A DNA stretch of 64,000 nucleotides from Tessaracoccus caeni (GCF_029211185.1 NZ_JARGDO010000008.1:109149-173148); one strand, 5' to 3'; numbered from the stretch's first letter, positions 54,650 through 63,833 are shown. The notes: a model not told the origin generated them from the sequence alone. Numbers and translations: made by a program.

Positions 54650-55904
54650 GAGTTCTGTTGCTGCCACTCGGCCGTCCCAGGTCGACCGCCGGGCCCGTGG
54701 CGCCGTCGCGGCCTTGTTCCTCACCAACGGGGCGCTGTTCGCCAACATCATTCCTCGCTATCCCGAGGTCAAGGAGATGCTGGGGCTGAGCAATGCGGTG
54801 TACGGGTTGTCGATTGCAGCCTTCCCGGTTGGCGCGATCATCGCCGGTCTCGCGGCGGCGGCGATCATCCGGCGCTTCGGTTCGGCGAAGGTCGCCGTGG
54901 CCGGAACGATCCTGACCAGCGTCGGGCTGCTTCTGGCCGGGTTGTCCTCGTCGGTGCTGCTGTTCGCGGCCGCGTTGTTCTTCGGTGGCGCGGCGGATGC
55001 CAACACCGATGTCGCGCAGAACGCTCACGGCCTGCGGGTGCAGCGCCGCTACGGACGCTCCATCATCAACTCCTTCCACGCCGTATGGTCGATCGGCGCG
55101 GTACTCGGTGGCGCCATGTCGGCAGGGGCGATCGCGCTCGGGCTCTCACTGGGCACGCATCTGGCGATCTCTGGCGTGCTGTTCTCCGTCGTCTCCCTGA
55201 CGGCGCTGCGGTTCTGCCTGCCCGGCAAGGACGAGGAGGAAGACGAAGAGGCCATTGCGGATGTCGACGAGATCCGCACCACCGTGCGAACCGGTGCCAC
55301 CACGCGCACCATCCTCATTCTGACCGCGCTGACCGTGATCGCGACGATGGGCACCATCGTCGAGGATGCCGGCAACTCCTGGGCCACCCTGTACCTCACG
55401 TCCTTGGGCGCCCCCGCGGCGTTGGCCGCCACGGGCTTCATTGCCCTGGTCGGCGCGCAGTTCATCGGACGCCTGCTCGGGGACGGCCTGGTGGACCGCT
55501 TCGGCCAGCGCACCATTGGTCGCGCGGGTGCGTTCATCACCGCGGCGGGCATGGGCGTCGCGCTTGCCTTTCCGAGCATTGCCGGCACCATCCTGGGCTT
55601 CGCCGCCGCCGGCTTCGGCGTCGCCACCCTGGTGCCAGCGGCGATGCAGGAGGCTGACGACCTTCCCGGGCTGCGCCACGGCACAGGGCTGACCGTCGTC
55701 TCGTGGCTGATGCGCCTGGGGTTCCTGTTGTCCCCGCCGATCGTCGGGATGATCGCCGATGCCACGAGCCTGCGCGTGGGCCTGATGGCCATCCCGTTGG
55801 CCGGTGTCGTGGTGCTGATCCTTGCCAGCGTGCTCAGCAACCGCCCGAACGCAAAGGCCACCGCGACCGATGATCCTGCCTCGGTTCCCTCGCACTCGAA
55901 CTGA
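54648..55904 (+). CDS. MFS transporter, fucose-permease-like
   Basis: A 418-residue major facilitator with 12 predicted TM helices and an acidic central loop (GKDEEEDEEAIADVDEI). It begins MSSVAATRPSQVDRRARGAV, then FLTNGALFANIIPRYPEVK. IINSFHAVWSIGAVLGGAM and DRFGQRTIGRAGAFITAAG are seen in the sugar-like/FucP-related MFS group. Substrate unknown; a sugar is plausible between two glycosidase genes, but drug efflux would better fit a TetR-type operator. The ATG at 54648 follows TACGCT by 7 nt. Confidence 0.83.
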   Translation: MSSVAATRPSQVDRRARGAVAALFLTNGALFANIIPRYPEVKEMLGLSNAVYGLSIAAFPVGAIIAGLAAAAIIRRFGSAKVAVAGTILTSVGLLLAGLSSSVLLFAAALFFGGAADANTDVAQNAHGLRVQRRYGRSIINSFHAVWSIGAVLGGAMSAGAIALGLSLGTHLAISGVLFSVVSLTALRFCLPGKDEEEDEEAIADVDEIRTTVRTGATTRTILILTALTVIATMGTIVEDAGNSWATLYLTSLGAPAALAATGFIALVGAQFIGRLLGDGLVDRFGQRTIGRAGAFITAAGMGVALAFPSIAGTILGFAAAGFGVATLVPAAMQEADDLPGLRHGTGLTVVSWLMRLGFLLSPPIVGMIADATSLRVGLMAIPLAGVVVLILASVLSNRPNAKATATDDPASVPSHSN

Positions 55905-55952
55905 GCGCATTTGACGGCGACGCGAGCGCTGTTAGGCTAGATGCGCACAGAT

Positions 55953-55971
55953 AAATTCGATCTTCGAATTT
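55953..55971 (+). promoter_or_regulatory. Operator-like inverted repeat upstream of the alpha-glucosidase gene
   Basis: AAATTCGA-TCT-TCGAATTT has perfect 8-bp arms and is far more AT-rich than its surroundings. It lies 73 bp before the start codon in a region with candidate -10 TAGGCT (55933). A sugar-responsive repressor is the natural guess. Confidence 0.55.
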
Positions 55972-56044
55972 GTGCCCCTAAATCTCTCTGGCTAGCGATT
56001 ATGCAGCCAAAACCACAATGCGTCCAGGAAGGACACACGCGCCC

Positions 56045-57745
56045 ATGGCACTCTCCCCGCACGACGTCTTCAACGCGCCCGATTGGTGGCGTCAGGCCGT
56101 CGTCTACCAGATCTACCCGCGCAGCTTCGCCGATGCGAATGGCGACGGCATCGGCGACCTCAAGGGCATCACGTCGAAGGTGGGCTATCTCAAGGAGCTC
56201 GGCGTCGACGCGGTGTGGCTGAGCCCGTTCTATCCCTCGGCGCTGGCCGATGGCGGCTACGACGTCGACGACTACCGCGATGTCGACCCGAAGATCGGCA
56301 CCCTCGACGACTTCGACGAGATGGTCGCGGCTTTGCATGCCGCTCACATCAAGGTTGTCGTCGACATCGTGCCCAACCACTGCTCGGATCGCCACGAGTG
56401 GTTCACCGCCGCGGTCGCGGCGGGCAAGGGATCACCCGAGCGCGAGCGTTTCATCTTCCGCGACGGCAAGGGAGACAACGGGGAGCTGCCGCCCAATAGC
56501 TGGTTGTCGATCTTCGGCGGCGGTGCCTGGGAGCGGGTCACCGAACCCGACGGCACTCCGGGTCAGTGGTACTTCCACCTGTTCGCCAAGGAACAGCCTG
56601 ATTGGAACTGGGAGCATCCGGATGTGCATGCGGACTTCCTTGAGACGCTGCGTTTCTGGTCGGATCGGGGCGTCGACGGGTTCCGCGTCGACGTCGCCCA
56701 TGGCCTGAAGAAGAACCTCGACCCGGCCTACGACATGATCGCCAATATCCTCGGCGGCACCGAGCTGTTCCTCGACGGGCAGCACCCGATCTGGGACCGC
56801 GACGACGTGCAGGACATCTACGCCGAGTGGCGCACCGTGTTCAACGAGTACGATCCGCCGCGCACCGCTGTGGCCGAGGCATGGGTGGCGCCGCATCGCC
56901 AGGCCCGCTACTCGTCGCCGGACGGCCTGGGTCAGACCTTCAACTTCGATCTGCTGCGCGCACGTTTCGAGGCTGGCCACTTCCACGACATCATCGAGCG
57001 CAACCTCAAGGCAGCCGCCGAGCTGGACGGCTCGACGACGTGGGTGTTCTCCAACCACGACGTGGTGCGTCACGCCACCCGCTACGGGCTCGAGGGCGGC
57101 AGCCTGGGCGCGTCGGCCCCGGGCGCTGGTGCCACCGTCGGCGGCAACGACGGCAAGCAGTGGCTGTTCGACGGCGGTGACCCGGCTGAGGTTGATCAGG
57201 TCAAGGGTCTTCGACGGGCCCGCGCGGCCACGCTGTTCATGCTCGCCCTGCCCGGCTCCGCCTACCTGTACCAGGGCGAGGAACTGGGCTTGCAGGAGGT
57301 CGGCCAGATCCCCGACGATCAGCGTCAGGATCCGGCGTTCTTCCGCAACCGCGAGGTAGAGGTGGGCCGCGATGGCTGCCGGGTGCCGCTGCCCTGGGCC
57401 CGTGAGGGGTCGTCCTTCGGCTTCGGAACAGGCGGCGCGCACCTGCCCCAGCCCGAATGGTTCGGCGACTACGCCGTCGAGGTGGAGTCCGGCGATCCGG
57501 CCTCGACGCTGAACATGTACCGCAAGGCCCTGGCGTTGCGCAGTGCGCTGGAATGCGACGAAACACTCCAGTGGACCGAGATCGGCGAGACCGTGCTCGG
57601 CTTCGTCCGCCCCAACGGCTGGCACGCGGTGATGAACTTCGGCACCGAGCCCGTCGCCCTGCCCGCCGGTGAGGTACTGCTGTCCAGTGGCCCGCTTGCC
57701 GTCGGTCAGCTGCCCGGCGAGACCACCGTCTGGCTGCGCGGCTGA
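56045..57745 (+). CDS. GH13 alpha-glucosidase
   Basis: A 566-residue alpha-amylase-family hydrolase. WWRQAVVYQIYPRSFADANG and DIVPNHCSDRHEWF are early GH13 blocks. Nucleophile Asp216 (GFRVDVAHG), acid/base Glu278 (AVAEAWVAP) and transition-state Asp339 (FSNHDVVRHA) are all present. The pattern fits oligo-1,6-glucosidase or maltose-type alpha-glucosidases acting on short alpha-glucosides in the cytosol. AGGAAGGA lies 11 nt before the ATG at 56045; an in-frame ATG at 56018 lacks one. A strong terminator follows. Confidence 0.92.
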   Translation: MALSPHDVFNAPDWWRQAVVYQIYPRSFADANGDGIGDLKGITSKVGYLKELGVDAVWLSPFYPSALADGGYDVDDYRDVDPKIGTLDDFDEMVAALHAAHIKVVVDIVPNHCSDRHEWFTAAVAAGKGSPERERFIFRDGKGDNGELPPNSWLSIFGGGAWERVTEPDGTPGQWYFHLFAKEQPDWNWEHPDVHADFLETLRFWSDRGVDGFRVDVAHGLKKNLDPAYDMIANILGGTELFLDGQHPIWDRDDVQDIYAEWRTVFNEYDPPRTAVAEAWVAPHRQARYSSPDGLGQTFNFDLLRARFEAGHFHDIIERNLKAAAELDGSTTWVFSNHDVVRHATRYGLEGGSLGASAPGAGATVGGNDGKQWLFDGGDPAEVDQVKGLRRARAATLFMLALPGSAYLYQGEELGLQEVGQIPDDQRQDPAFFRNREVEVGRDGCRVPLPWAREGSSFGFGTGGAHLPQPEWFGDYAVEVESGDPASTLNMYRKALALRSALECDETLQWTEIGETVLGFVRPNGWHAVMNFGTEPVALPAGEVLLSSGPLAVGQLPGETTVWLRG

Positions 57746-57756
57746 GCCTGAGACAC

Positions 57757-57798
57757 AAGCGCCCCGTCGCAGACCTGAACGTCTGCGACGGGGCGCTT
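57757..57798 (+). terminator. Hairpin terminator after the alpha-glucosidase gene
   Basis: Perfect 18-bp arms at 57757-57774 and 57781-57798 with a 6-nt loop, then CGTCGTGTCGG, between convergent genes. Confidence 0.8.
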
Positions 57799-57825
57799 CG
57801 TCGTGTCGGCCCGGCTCGGTCGGGC

Positions 57826-58716
57826 TCAGCTCAGCGCAGCGATGGCCCTCGTCATCGAGCCCCCGAGGCCCAGGCGCTCGCCCAGCTCTGCTGCTCGTTG
57901 CTCGTCGACGCCGCGTCGAGTCGGTGTCGGCAACGGTAGATCGAGGACGCACGCCACCACCTGTCGGGCGGGCTCCAGATAGTCCGCCGCGGCGAGGAGC
58001 TTGGCTCGCATGGCCTTCGCCATCGGGGAGCTCGGATCCTCGGCGGCCGCCAGCATGGCCGACAGGGAGGGATAGGTCGTCACCAACGAGGCCGCCGACT
58101 TCTCGCCGATGCCCTTGACTCCCGGCAGCCCGTCGGAGGGGTCGCCGCGCAGCACCGCGAAGTCGACGTAACGATCGGGGCTCACGCCGTACTTCTCGAC
58201 CAGCAGATCGGGAGTGACCACCTCATGCTTCGCGACGCTGCGGGCGATGTAGACGACGCTGGTGTCTGCGGAGGCCAGCTGGAACAGGTCCCGGTCTCCC
58301 GTGACGACGAACGTGTGGCTGTCGTTGGCGGCGGCGAGCGAGGCCAGCACGTCGTCGGCCTCATGCTCCGCCGCGCCCACGACAGGCAGGCCAAGAGCGT
58401 CGAGGCATTCCCGGATCAGCGGCACCTGGATGCTGAGATCCGCCTCCACCTGCTCAGCCTCAGCTCCCGCGACTTCCACGACGCGGTGCGCCTTGTAGCT
58501 GGGCACCAGGTCGACGCGCCACTGCGGACGCCAATCGTCGTCCCAAGCGCAGGCCACCTGGTCAGGCCCGTACTGCGACACCAGCCGGGCGATGAAGTCG
58601 AGCGTGCCGCGCACGGCGTTGACCGGAGTCCCATCGGGAGCGCGGAAGCTGCTCGGCACGCCGAAGTAGGCGCGGAAATACAGATACGACGTGTCGAACG
58701 CCATCAAGGTGCCCAT
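57826..58716 (-). CDS. 5'-3' exonuclease/flap nuclease domain protein
   Basis: A 296-residue stand-alone version of the DNA polymerase I N-terminal nuclease. LMAFDTSYLYFRAYFG has the first metal Asp, EHEADDVLASLA and VTGDRDLFQLA supply more acidic ligands, and LRGDPSDGLPGVKGIGEKSAASLV is the helix-hairpin-helix DNA-binding segment. It likely removes RNA primers or flaps. The start is uncertain between 58716 and 58734; neither has a good ribosome site, and the gene is closely divergent from lnt. Confidence 0.9.
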   Translation of the reverse strand: MGTLMAFDTSYLYFRAYFGVPSSFRAPDGTPVNAVRGTLDFIARLVSQYGPDQVACAWDDDWRPQWRVDLVPSYKAHRVVEVAGAEAEQVEADLSIQVPLIRECLDALGLPVVGAAEHEADDVLASLAAANDSHTFVVTGDRDLFQLASADTSVVYIARSVAKHEVVTPDLLVEKYGVSPDRYVDFAVLRGDPSDGLPGVKGIGEKSAASLVTTYPSLSAMLAAAEDPSSPMAKAMRAKLLAAADYLEPARQVVACVLDLPLPTPTRRGVDEQRAAELGERLGLGGSMTRAIAALS

Positions 58717-58738
58717 CCGCACATGCTGCCACATTGGG

Positions 58739-58744
58739 TACGCT
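58739..58744 (+). promoter_or_regulatory. -10-like hexamer for leaderless lnt
   Basis: TACGCT is followed by 7 nt and GTG at 58752. Confidence 0.4.
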
Positions 58745-58751
58745 TCGAGGC

Positions 58752-60320
58752 GTGAATGAGCGCCCTAAGCCATGGAGCCAGGTTGTGATACCCCGCTGGT
58801 TGTCGGCGGTGCTTGCGGTCCTGACCGGACTGCTGATCGGCCTCGGGCAAGCCCCGATGGGAGTCTGGCCGGCGACCATGGTGGGGCTCGCCCTCATGAC
58901 CTGGCTGCTCAGCGGACGACGCGCCAAGCAGGCGGCCGGCTATGGCTACTTGATCGGGCTGTCGATGAACGCCCTCACCATCTCCTGGGTCGCGATGCTG
59001 GGTGCCTCCATAGGGTCGCCCATGGTGGGGGTCGCCGTCGCGGTGGTGCTGGTCGCGTTCATGGCGCTGTGGTTCGCGCTGCTGGGCGCGGTGCTGCCCG
59101 CGCTGCTCACTCTGCGCTGGTGGCCGGCGTTCGTCGCTGCGGCGTGGGTGGCGATGGAGTTCCTGTCAGGGAGCGTCCCCTTCGGCGGCTTCTCTTGGAC
59201 GCGCCTCGCCTACACCACCGTCGATCAGCCGCTGTCGGGCTGGCTGCCCTACGTAGGGGTCACCGGCGTGGCGTTCCTCGTCGCGCTGGCCTCGCAGCTT
59301 CTCCTGGTGATCCCGGAGCGGCGCCGACGTGTGGCCGCCATCGTCGCGGTGTTCGCCTTCTTCGTCGTCGGGGGAGCACTGCGCTGGGTTCCCCTAGCGG
59401 AACCCGACGAAGCCCTGAGCCTGACCGTGGTCCAGCCCAACGTCAACCGCGCGGAGAAGGGCACTCCCAACTACGCGCGGGCCGTCACCAACAACGCGTT
59501 CAGCGAGACCCTGCTGGCGACCGCCGCCAACCGGGCGCTCGGCGAGCAGCCCATGGACATGATCGTCTGGCCCGAGAACGCCACCGACACGGATCCCTAT
59601 CTGGATGCGCCGACCCGCCGGCAGATCGAACTCTCGTCGCGCATCGCGGATGTGCCGATCCTGGTGGGCGCGGTCACGCTGGGCCAGGCCGACAACACGC
59701 GCGCCACCAGCGCCATCTGGTGGGATCCGGAGACCGGTCCGTCGTCGCGCTACGACAAACGCAACCTTGTGCCCTTCGGCGAATGGATCCCCATGCGCGA
59801 CGCCTTGCTGCCGCTCTTGCCGGTGCTGGAACATGCCGGACGCCAATCCATCCCCGGCGAGATTCCGGGCGCCATCGCCACGCCGACGCAGCAGTGGCCG
59901 AATCTGGTGACGGGCGTCGTGATCTGCTTCGAGCTCGCCTACGACGCGACGGTCTACGACACCGTCCGCAATGGGGCCGAGATCGTCGTGTCGCAGTCGA
60001 ACACCAACACCTATGCCGGCACCATGCAGATCTATCAGCAGCTCACCATCAACCGGGTGCGGGCGATGGAGCTGCAGCGAGAGGTGGTCGCGTCCACGCT
60101 CAACTCGGTGACGGCGCTGATCTCGCCGTCGGGCGAAGTGATCGAGCCCACCCGCGAGTTCGAGGCCGCGTCGCGTCACTTCTCCGTCCCCCTGCGTGAC
60201 AACGTGTCGCTGGCCGCGCACCTGAGTCAGCCGATCGCCTGGCTCGCAACAGGCGTGGCCGCGCTCGGATTGGCACTGGCTCTGATCCAGCGGAAGAGGG
60301 CCGGTAAGCTAGGGCGGTAA
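58752..60320 (+). CDS. lnt: Apolipoprotein N-acyltransferase
   Basis: A 522-residue membrane enzyme adding the third acyl chain to lipoproteins. About six or seven TM helices are followed by a periplasmic nitrilase-like domain with catalytic triad Glu275 (WPENAT), Lys336 (YDKRNLVPFGEW) and Cys392 (VVICFE). VPFGGFSWTRLAY is another conserved segment. A functional Lnt fits a genome with many lipoproteins, including the three at 5.1-8.7 kb. The lnt-ppm order recalls mycobacterial Ppm1, where the two domains are fused. The GTG at 58752 is preferred to TTG at 58734. Confidence 0.92.
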   Translation: MNERPKPWSQVVIPRWLSAVLAVLTGLLIGLGQAPMGVWPATMVGLALMTWLLSGRRAKQAAGYGYLIGLSMNALTISWVAMLGASIGSPMVGVAVAVVLVAFMALWFALLGAVLPALLTLRWWPAFVAAAWVAMEFLSGSVPFGGFSWTRLAYTTVDQPLSGWLPYVGVTGVAFLVALASQLLLVIPERRRRVAAIVAVFAFFVVGGALRWVPLAEPDEALSLTVVQPNVNRAEKGTPNYARAVTNNAFSETLLATAANRALGEQPMDMIVWPENATDTDPYLDAPTRRQIELSSRIADVPILVGAVTLGQADNTRATSAIWWDPETGPSSRYDKRNLVPFGEWIPMRDALLPLLPVLEHAGRQSIPGEIPGAIATPTQQWPNLVTGVVICFELAYDATVYDTVRNGAEIVVSQSNTNTYAGTMQIYQQLTINRVRAMELQREVVASTLNSVTALISPSGEVIEPTREFEAASRHFSVPLRDNVSLAAHLSQPIAWLATGVAALGLALALIQRKRAGKLGR

Positions 60321-60346
60321 CAGATCTCCCTGGAGGCCCAATCCCC

Positions 60347-61132
60347 ATGAACGATGTCTCGTCGCTCGGCCGTGTGCTGGTCGTCATTCCCACCTACAAC
60401 GAGTCGCAGAACATCGAGTCGATCACGAGTCGGATCCGTCGCTCCGTGCCGGAGGCTCACATCCTGGTCGCCGACGACAACTCGCCCGACGGCACGGGCC
60501 AGATCGCTCACCGACTCGCGAGCCAGGACGAACACATCCACGTGATGCATCGCAAGGGCAAGCAGGGCCTCGGTGCGGCTTACCTCGCTGGGTTCCATTG
60601 GGGGCTCGACAACGGCTACGGCGTGATCGTCGAGCACGATGCCGACGGGTCGCACCAGCCCGAGCAGCTGCCGGCCCTCTTGCAGGCCCTGGCCGACGGT
60701 GCCGATATGGCCAAGGGGTCGCGCTGGGTGCCCGGCGGCAGCGTCGTGAACTGGCCCAAGCACCGCGAGTTCATCAGCCGAGGCGGATCGCTGTGGACGC
60801 GGTTCTGGCTCGGCATCCCCGTCAAGGACGCCACCGGCGGGTTCAACGCCTTCCGCTCCGAGACGCTGCGCGGCATCAATCTCGACGAGGTCGCCTCGGC
60901 CGGCTACTGCTTCCAGATCGACCTGGTGTGGCGGACGATTCGCAACGGATACAAGGTGACCGAGGTGCCCATCGAGTTCGTCGAACGAGAGTTCGGCGAC
61001 TCCAAGATGAACCGCAACATCGTCGTCGAGGCGCTCATTCGCTCCACCCTGTGGGGGATCGAGTACCGGGTGGGTCAAGTGAGGCAGGCTATCGGATCGC
61101 TCTTCCGCCGTCGGGCACGCAGGGCGTCCTGA
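60347..61132 (+). CDS. Polyprenol-phosphate mannosyltransferase
   Basis: A 261-residue GT2 enzyme transferring mannose from GDP-mannose to polyprenyl phosphate, the donor for cell-envelope mannosylation. VLVVIPTYNESQNIE, VADDNSPDGTGQIA (DDNSPDGT), QGLGAAYLAGFHWGL, VEHDADGSHQPEQLP (metal-binding DAD) and DATGGFNAFR are typical. No TM segment is present, so it acts on the cytosolic face, probably with Lnt, the Ppm1-D1 equivalent, as membrane partner. GGAGG precedes the ATG. Confidence 0.94.
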   Translation: MNDVSSLGRVLVVIPTYNESQNIESITSRIRRSVPEAHILVADDNSPDGTGQIAHRLASQDEHIHVMHRKGKQGLGAAYLAGFHWGLDNGYGVIVEHDADGSHQPEQLPALLQALADGADMAKGSRWVPGGSVVNWPKHREFISRGGSLWTRFWLGIPVKDATGGFNAFRSETLRGINLDEVASAGYCFQIDLVWRTIRNGYKVTEVPIEFVEREFGDSKMNRNIVVEALIRSTLWGIEYRVGQVRQAIGSLFRRRARRAS

Positions 61133-61133
61133 C

Positions 61134-61679
61134 ATGCTCGCGCGTCCCACCTCCGACCTCGGACGGCTGGTGCTTTTCGTCGGTCCGTTCGTGGTGTACG
61201 GGTTCGCCGAACTCGCGGTCATCATCCTCGTGGCCCAAGCGATCGGCTGGTGGACGCTCCTGGCGATGGCGGTGACCGCAGTCATCGGCATTTACTTGAT
61301 GCAGCGCGAGGGACGCAAGGCCCTGGACACGGTGATGGACGTCACCCGTACCGGTCATCTTCCCCGCGGCGACATGTCGAAGACCGCGCTGTCGATGATG
61401 GGGGCGGTGCTGCTGGTGGTTCCCGGGTTCCTCAGCGACATCCTGGGCTTCTCCCTGGTGTTTCCGTTCACCCAGCCCTTCATCCGCTCGGCCATCTCCT
61501 GGTGGGCGGCACGCGCCATGCGTCGAAGCAATGTGGCGTGGAACGGCACCATCGAGGGCGAAGTGGTGGTGACTGATCAGTCAGACCCCTCGCATCCCGT
61601 CATCGAGGGAACGATCATCGAGCCCGACCCCGGATGGCGCCCCGTCGACCCGACGCGGGACGACGAGAGCCCTCAGTAA
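61134..61679 (+). CDS. FxsA family membrane protein
   Basis: A 181-residue membrane protein with FVVYGFAELAVIILVAQAIG, LLLVVPGFLSDILGFSLVFP and typically four TM helices, then a soluble acidic tail. FxsA (YtzA-like) proteins overcome phage F exclusion in E. coli when overproduced; the physiological role is unclear. It starts 1 bp after the ppm stop codon. Its last 7 bp overlap the convergent rbpA gene. Confidence 0.87.
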   Translation: MLARPTSDLGRLVLFVGPFVVYGFAELAVIILVAQAIGWWTLLAMAVTAVIGIYLMQREGRKALDTVMDVTRTGHLPRGDMSKTALSMMGAVLLVVPGFLSDILGFSLVFPFTQPFIRSAISWWAARAMRRSNVAWNGTIEGEVVVTDQSDPSHPVIEGTIIEPDPGWRPVDPTRDDESPQ

Positions 61680-62014
61680 AGCGAGTTGGACTCGCGGCGC
61701 TTCGTGAGCTGCTCGTTCAAGATGTCTTCGAGCTCCGGGATGGAGCGCCGTTCCCGAAGCATGTCCCAATGGGTGCGGGCTGGCTTGGTGGCCTTCTCTT
61801 CGCCGACGACGCCATCGGAACGCACGGCCGTCGAGCCGCACTTCTTGCATTCCCACTCGGTGGGAAGCTCGGCCTCCAAAGCGAAGGTCACGTCGAAGTG
61901 ATGGCCCTTGGGGCAGTCGAAGCCCAGACTCTGCCGCTGCGCGAACTCGATGCCTTGCTCGTCTTCGAAGGTCTTGGAACCCAGTCCGACGCCTCGTAGT
62001 GCGCGATCTGCCAT
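61673..62014 (-). CDS. rbpA: RNA polymerase-binding protein RbpA
   Basis: A 113-residue actinobacterial transcription factor that stabilises RNA polymerase with the principal sigma factor. The core has Cys34, His38 and Cys56, Cys59 (FDCPKGHHF, WECKKCGS), a zinc-ribbon set. The basic linker and C-terminal helix (THWDMLRERRSIPELEDILN) form the sigma-interaction domain. The N-terminal tail MADRALRGVGLGSKTFE is also conserved. GAGAAAGGGG precedes the ATG. Its presence confirms an actinobacterium. Confidence 0.96.
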   Translation of the reverse strand: MADRALRGVGLGSKTFEDEQGIEFAQRQSLGFDCPKGHHFDVTFALEAELPTEWECKKCGSTAVRSDGVVGEEKATKPARTHWDMLRERRSIPELEDILNEQLTKRRESNSLY

Positions 62015-62067
62015 ATCGGCCCCTTTCTCCTCTATCAAGACAACGCTCGGTTGCTTCCCATCGTTCC

Positions 62068-62838
62068 CTATTGAGCGGACCACATGCCGCGATTACGCAG
62101 AACTCCTTTGAGAGAATCTGGCCGATCGGTGATGATGCCGTCCACGCCCCAGTCGATGAGTTGGTGCATCACGACGGGATCGTCGATGGTCCACACGTGA
62201 ACCTTACGTCCGTAGTCATGGATGGCGGCGACGCGTTGGGGGGTGACCAGACGGACATCCAGTCCGAGAACCCTGTGAGAGATGGGGATCTGGAAAACAT
62301 CGCCCCCCGTGGGACGGAAGCCGAGCCTGAGAGCTGCGACCGAGAGCGGGCCGAAGCTGGTGGTGACGCCGGAGCACAACCGGCGGAAGCGTCGCAGCCG
62401 CTTCTGGCTGAAGGCACCAACGCAGACCCGGTGCTCCGCATTGTGCTTGCGGAGCGTATCTGCGAGCAGGGCCGTGGTGCGCTCCACCTTCATATCGATG
62501 TTGAACCGCACGTGGGGGAAGCGCTCCAGCACCTCGTCGAGGGTGGGGATGGGCTCGCGACCGCCCACCCGGAGCTGTTTGAGGCGCGTGTAGGGGAGGT
62601 CGGAGATCTTGCCGTCCTCGTCGGTGAGCCTGGTCACGCTGTCGTCGTGAAAGATCACCAGGACGCCGTCGGAGGTGACCTGCACGTCGGTCTCGATGTA
62701 GCGGAACCCGAGCTTGACGGCGTTGTCGAACGCGCGGACGGTGTTCTCGATCCCCAGATTGTCGGTCAGCAAGGAGCCGCCCCGGTGAGCCATCGCGATG
62801 AACTCCTGAGACATGAAGGACTCCGCCGATTTCGCCAT
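62068..62838 (-). CDS. Glycerophosphodiester phosphodiesterase
   Basis: A 256-residue GDPD-family TIM-barrel enzyme, releasing glycerol 3-phosphate from lipid head groups. AMAHRGGSLLTDNLGIENTVRAF, then ETDVQVTSDGVLVIFHDDSVTRLT, give the catalytic His pair and Glu/Asp metal ligands. KVHVWTIDDPVVMHQLIDWGVDGIITDRPD is the conserved C-terminal segment. The ATG at 62838 follows CATAAT by 6 nt. A second ATG at 62814 has GGAG 6 nt upstream and could be used instead. No signal peptide is seen. Confidence 0.92.
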   Translation of the reverse strand: MAKSAESFMSQEFIAMAHRGGSLLTDNLGIENTVRAFDNAVKLGFRYIETDVQVTSDGVLVIFHDDSVTRLTDEDGKISDLPYTRLKQLRVGGREPIPTLDEVLERFPHVRFNIDMKVERTTALLADTLRKHNAEHRVCVGAFSQKRLRRFRRLCSGVTTSFGPLSVAALRLGFRPTGGDVFQIPISHRVLGLDVRLVTPQRVAAIHDYGRKVHVWTIDDPVVMHQLIDWGVDGIITDRPDSLKGVLRNRGMWSAQ

Positions 62839-62844
62839 GAGCAC

Positions 62845-62850
62845 ATTATG
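62845..62850 (-). promoter_or_regulatory. -10-like hexamer for leaderless GDPD gene
   Basis: On the minus strand CATAAT is followed by 6 nt and ATG at 62838. Confidence 0.5.
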
Positions 62851-62889
62851 CCCGTGCGGCGGCGCGCAGGGGCGAGGTAGCAGCGGTGG

Positions 62890-62895
62890 CACAAT
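62890..62895 (+). promoter_or_regulatory. -10-like hexamer for leaderless pdxY
   Basis: CACAAT is followed by 7 nt and ATG at 62903. Confidence 0.45.
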
Positions 62896-62902
62896 GTCTC
62901 GC

Positions 62903-63754
62903 ATGTCTACGGTGCTTTCTATTCAGTCGGCTGTCGCCTACGGTCATGCCGGCAACTCGTCCGCCGTGTTCCCCCTCCAGCGTCAGGGCGTCGACGTCTG
63001 GCCGGTCTACACGGTGAACTTCTCCAACCACACGGGCTACGGCGCGTGGCGGGGTCCGCTGATCCCAGCCAGCGACGTGTGGGACGTGGTGCAGGGCATC
63101 GACGACCGGGGCGTGCTCGATCAGGTGGACGCGTTGCTGTGCGGATACCTGGGCACTCCGGAGGTGGGTCAGGTGATCCTCGACGCGGCGGCGCTGGTGA
63201 AGCAGCGCAATCCGCAGGCGATCTTCACTGCCGATCCCGTGATGGGGGACTCCGACCGTGGCTTCTACGCGCGCCCCGGCATTCCTGAGTTCTGGCGCGA
63301 TCACGTCATCGCAGCGGCTGACATCACCACCCCGAACCTGTTCGAGCTAGAGTTCTTGACCGGTGAGAAGTCGACCACGATCGACGACGTGGTGCGCCTG
63401 GCCCGGGGCTTGCGTGAACGCGGCCCGCAGATCGTGCTCGTCACCTCGGTGGTGGGGGAGGGCCTCCCCGACGACCGGATGCGGATGATCGCCGTGGACG
63501 AGCACGAGGCATGGCAGGTCGAGACGCCGTTGCTCGACCGGACTTTCACCGGATCCGGAGACCTGACCACGGCGACTTTCCTTGCACATTGGCTGCGCAC
63601 CCGGAACCTCGAGGAAACACTCGGCGCGACGGCGTCGATCGTCTACTCGGTGCTGGAGGCCACCGCGGCGTCAGGTCACCCCGAGCTGCGGCTCGTCGCC
63701 GCCCAGCAGGACATGGTCGAGCCCCGCTTCGTCTTCGAGGCGACCCGCCTCTGA
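62903..63754 (+). CDS. pdxY: Pyridoxal kinase
   Basis: A 283-residue ribokinase-fold kinase phosphorylating pyridoxal. SIQSAVAYGHAGNSSAVFPLQRQG is the substrate-binding N-terminus, DPVMGDSDRGFY and TPNLFELEFLTG are core segments, and FTGSGDLTTATFLAHWL bears the catalytic Asp in the anion hole region. The ATG at 62903 aligns with the family start and has CACAAT 7 nt upstream; ATG 62894 is the alternative. The gene ends 8 bp before a palindromic repeat. Confidence 0.92.
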   Translation: MSTVLSIQSAVAYGHAGNSSAVFPLQRQGVDVWPVYTVNFSNHTGYGAWRGPLIPASDVWDVVQGIDDRGVLDQVDALLCGYLGTPEVGQVILDAAALVKQRNPQAIFTADPVMGDSDRGFYARPGIPEFWRDHVIAAADITTPNLFELEFLTGEKSTTIDDVVRLARGLRERGPQIVLVTSVVGEGLPDDRMRMIAVDEHEAWQVETPLLDRTFTGSGDLTTATFLAHWLRTRNLEETLGATASIVYSVLEATAASGHPELRLVAAQQDMVEPRFVFEATRL

Positions 63755-63762
63755 CCATCATT

Positions 63763-63833
63763 CACGCTCTTTTCGAGGCTCCGGCTTTGGGGCTCGTTCC
63801 TCGCCCCTGAGCCTTCGCACCTCAAAGAGCGTG
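63763..63833. repeat. Dispersed palindromic repeat, long type (copy I)
   Basis: Perfect 10-bp terminal arms CACGCTCTTT and AAAGAGCGTG enclose a loop with GGGGCTCGTTCCTCGCCCC. The loop is shared with the long copy at 22675. It lies between pdxY and the transposase end. Confidence 0.85.
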
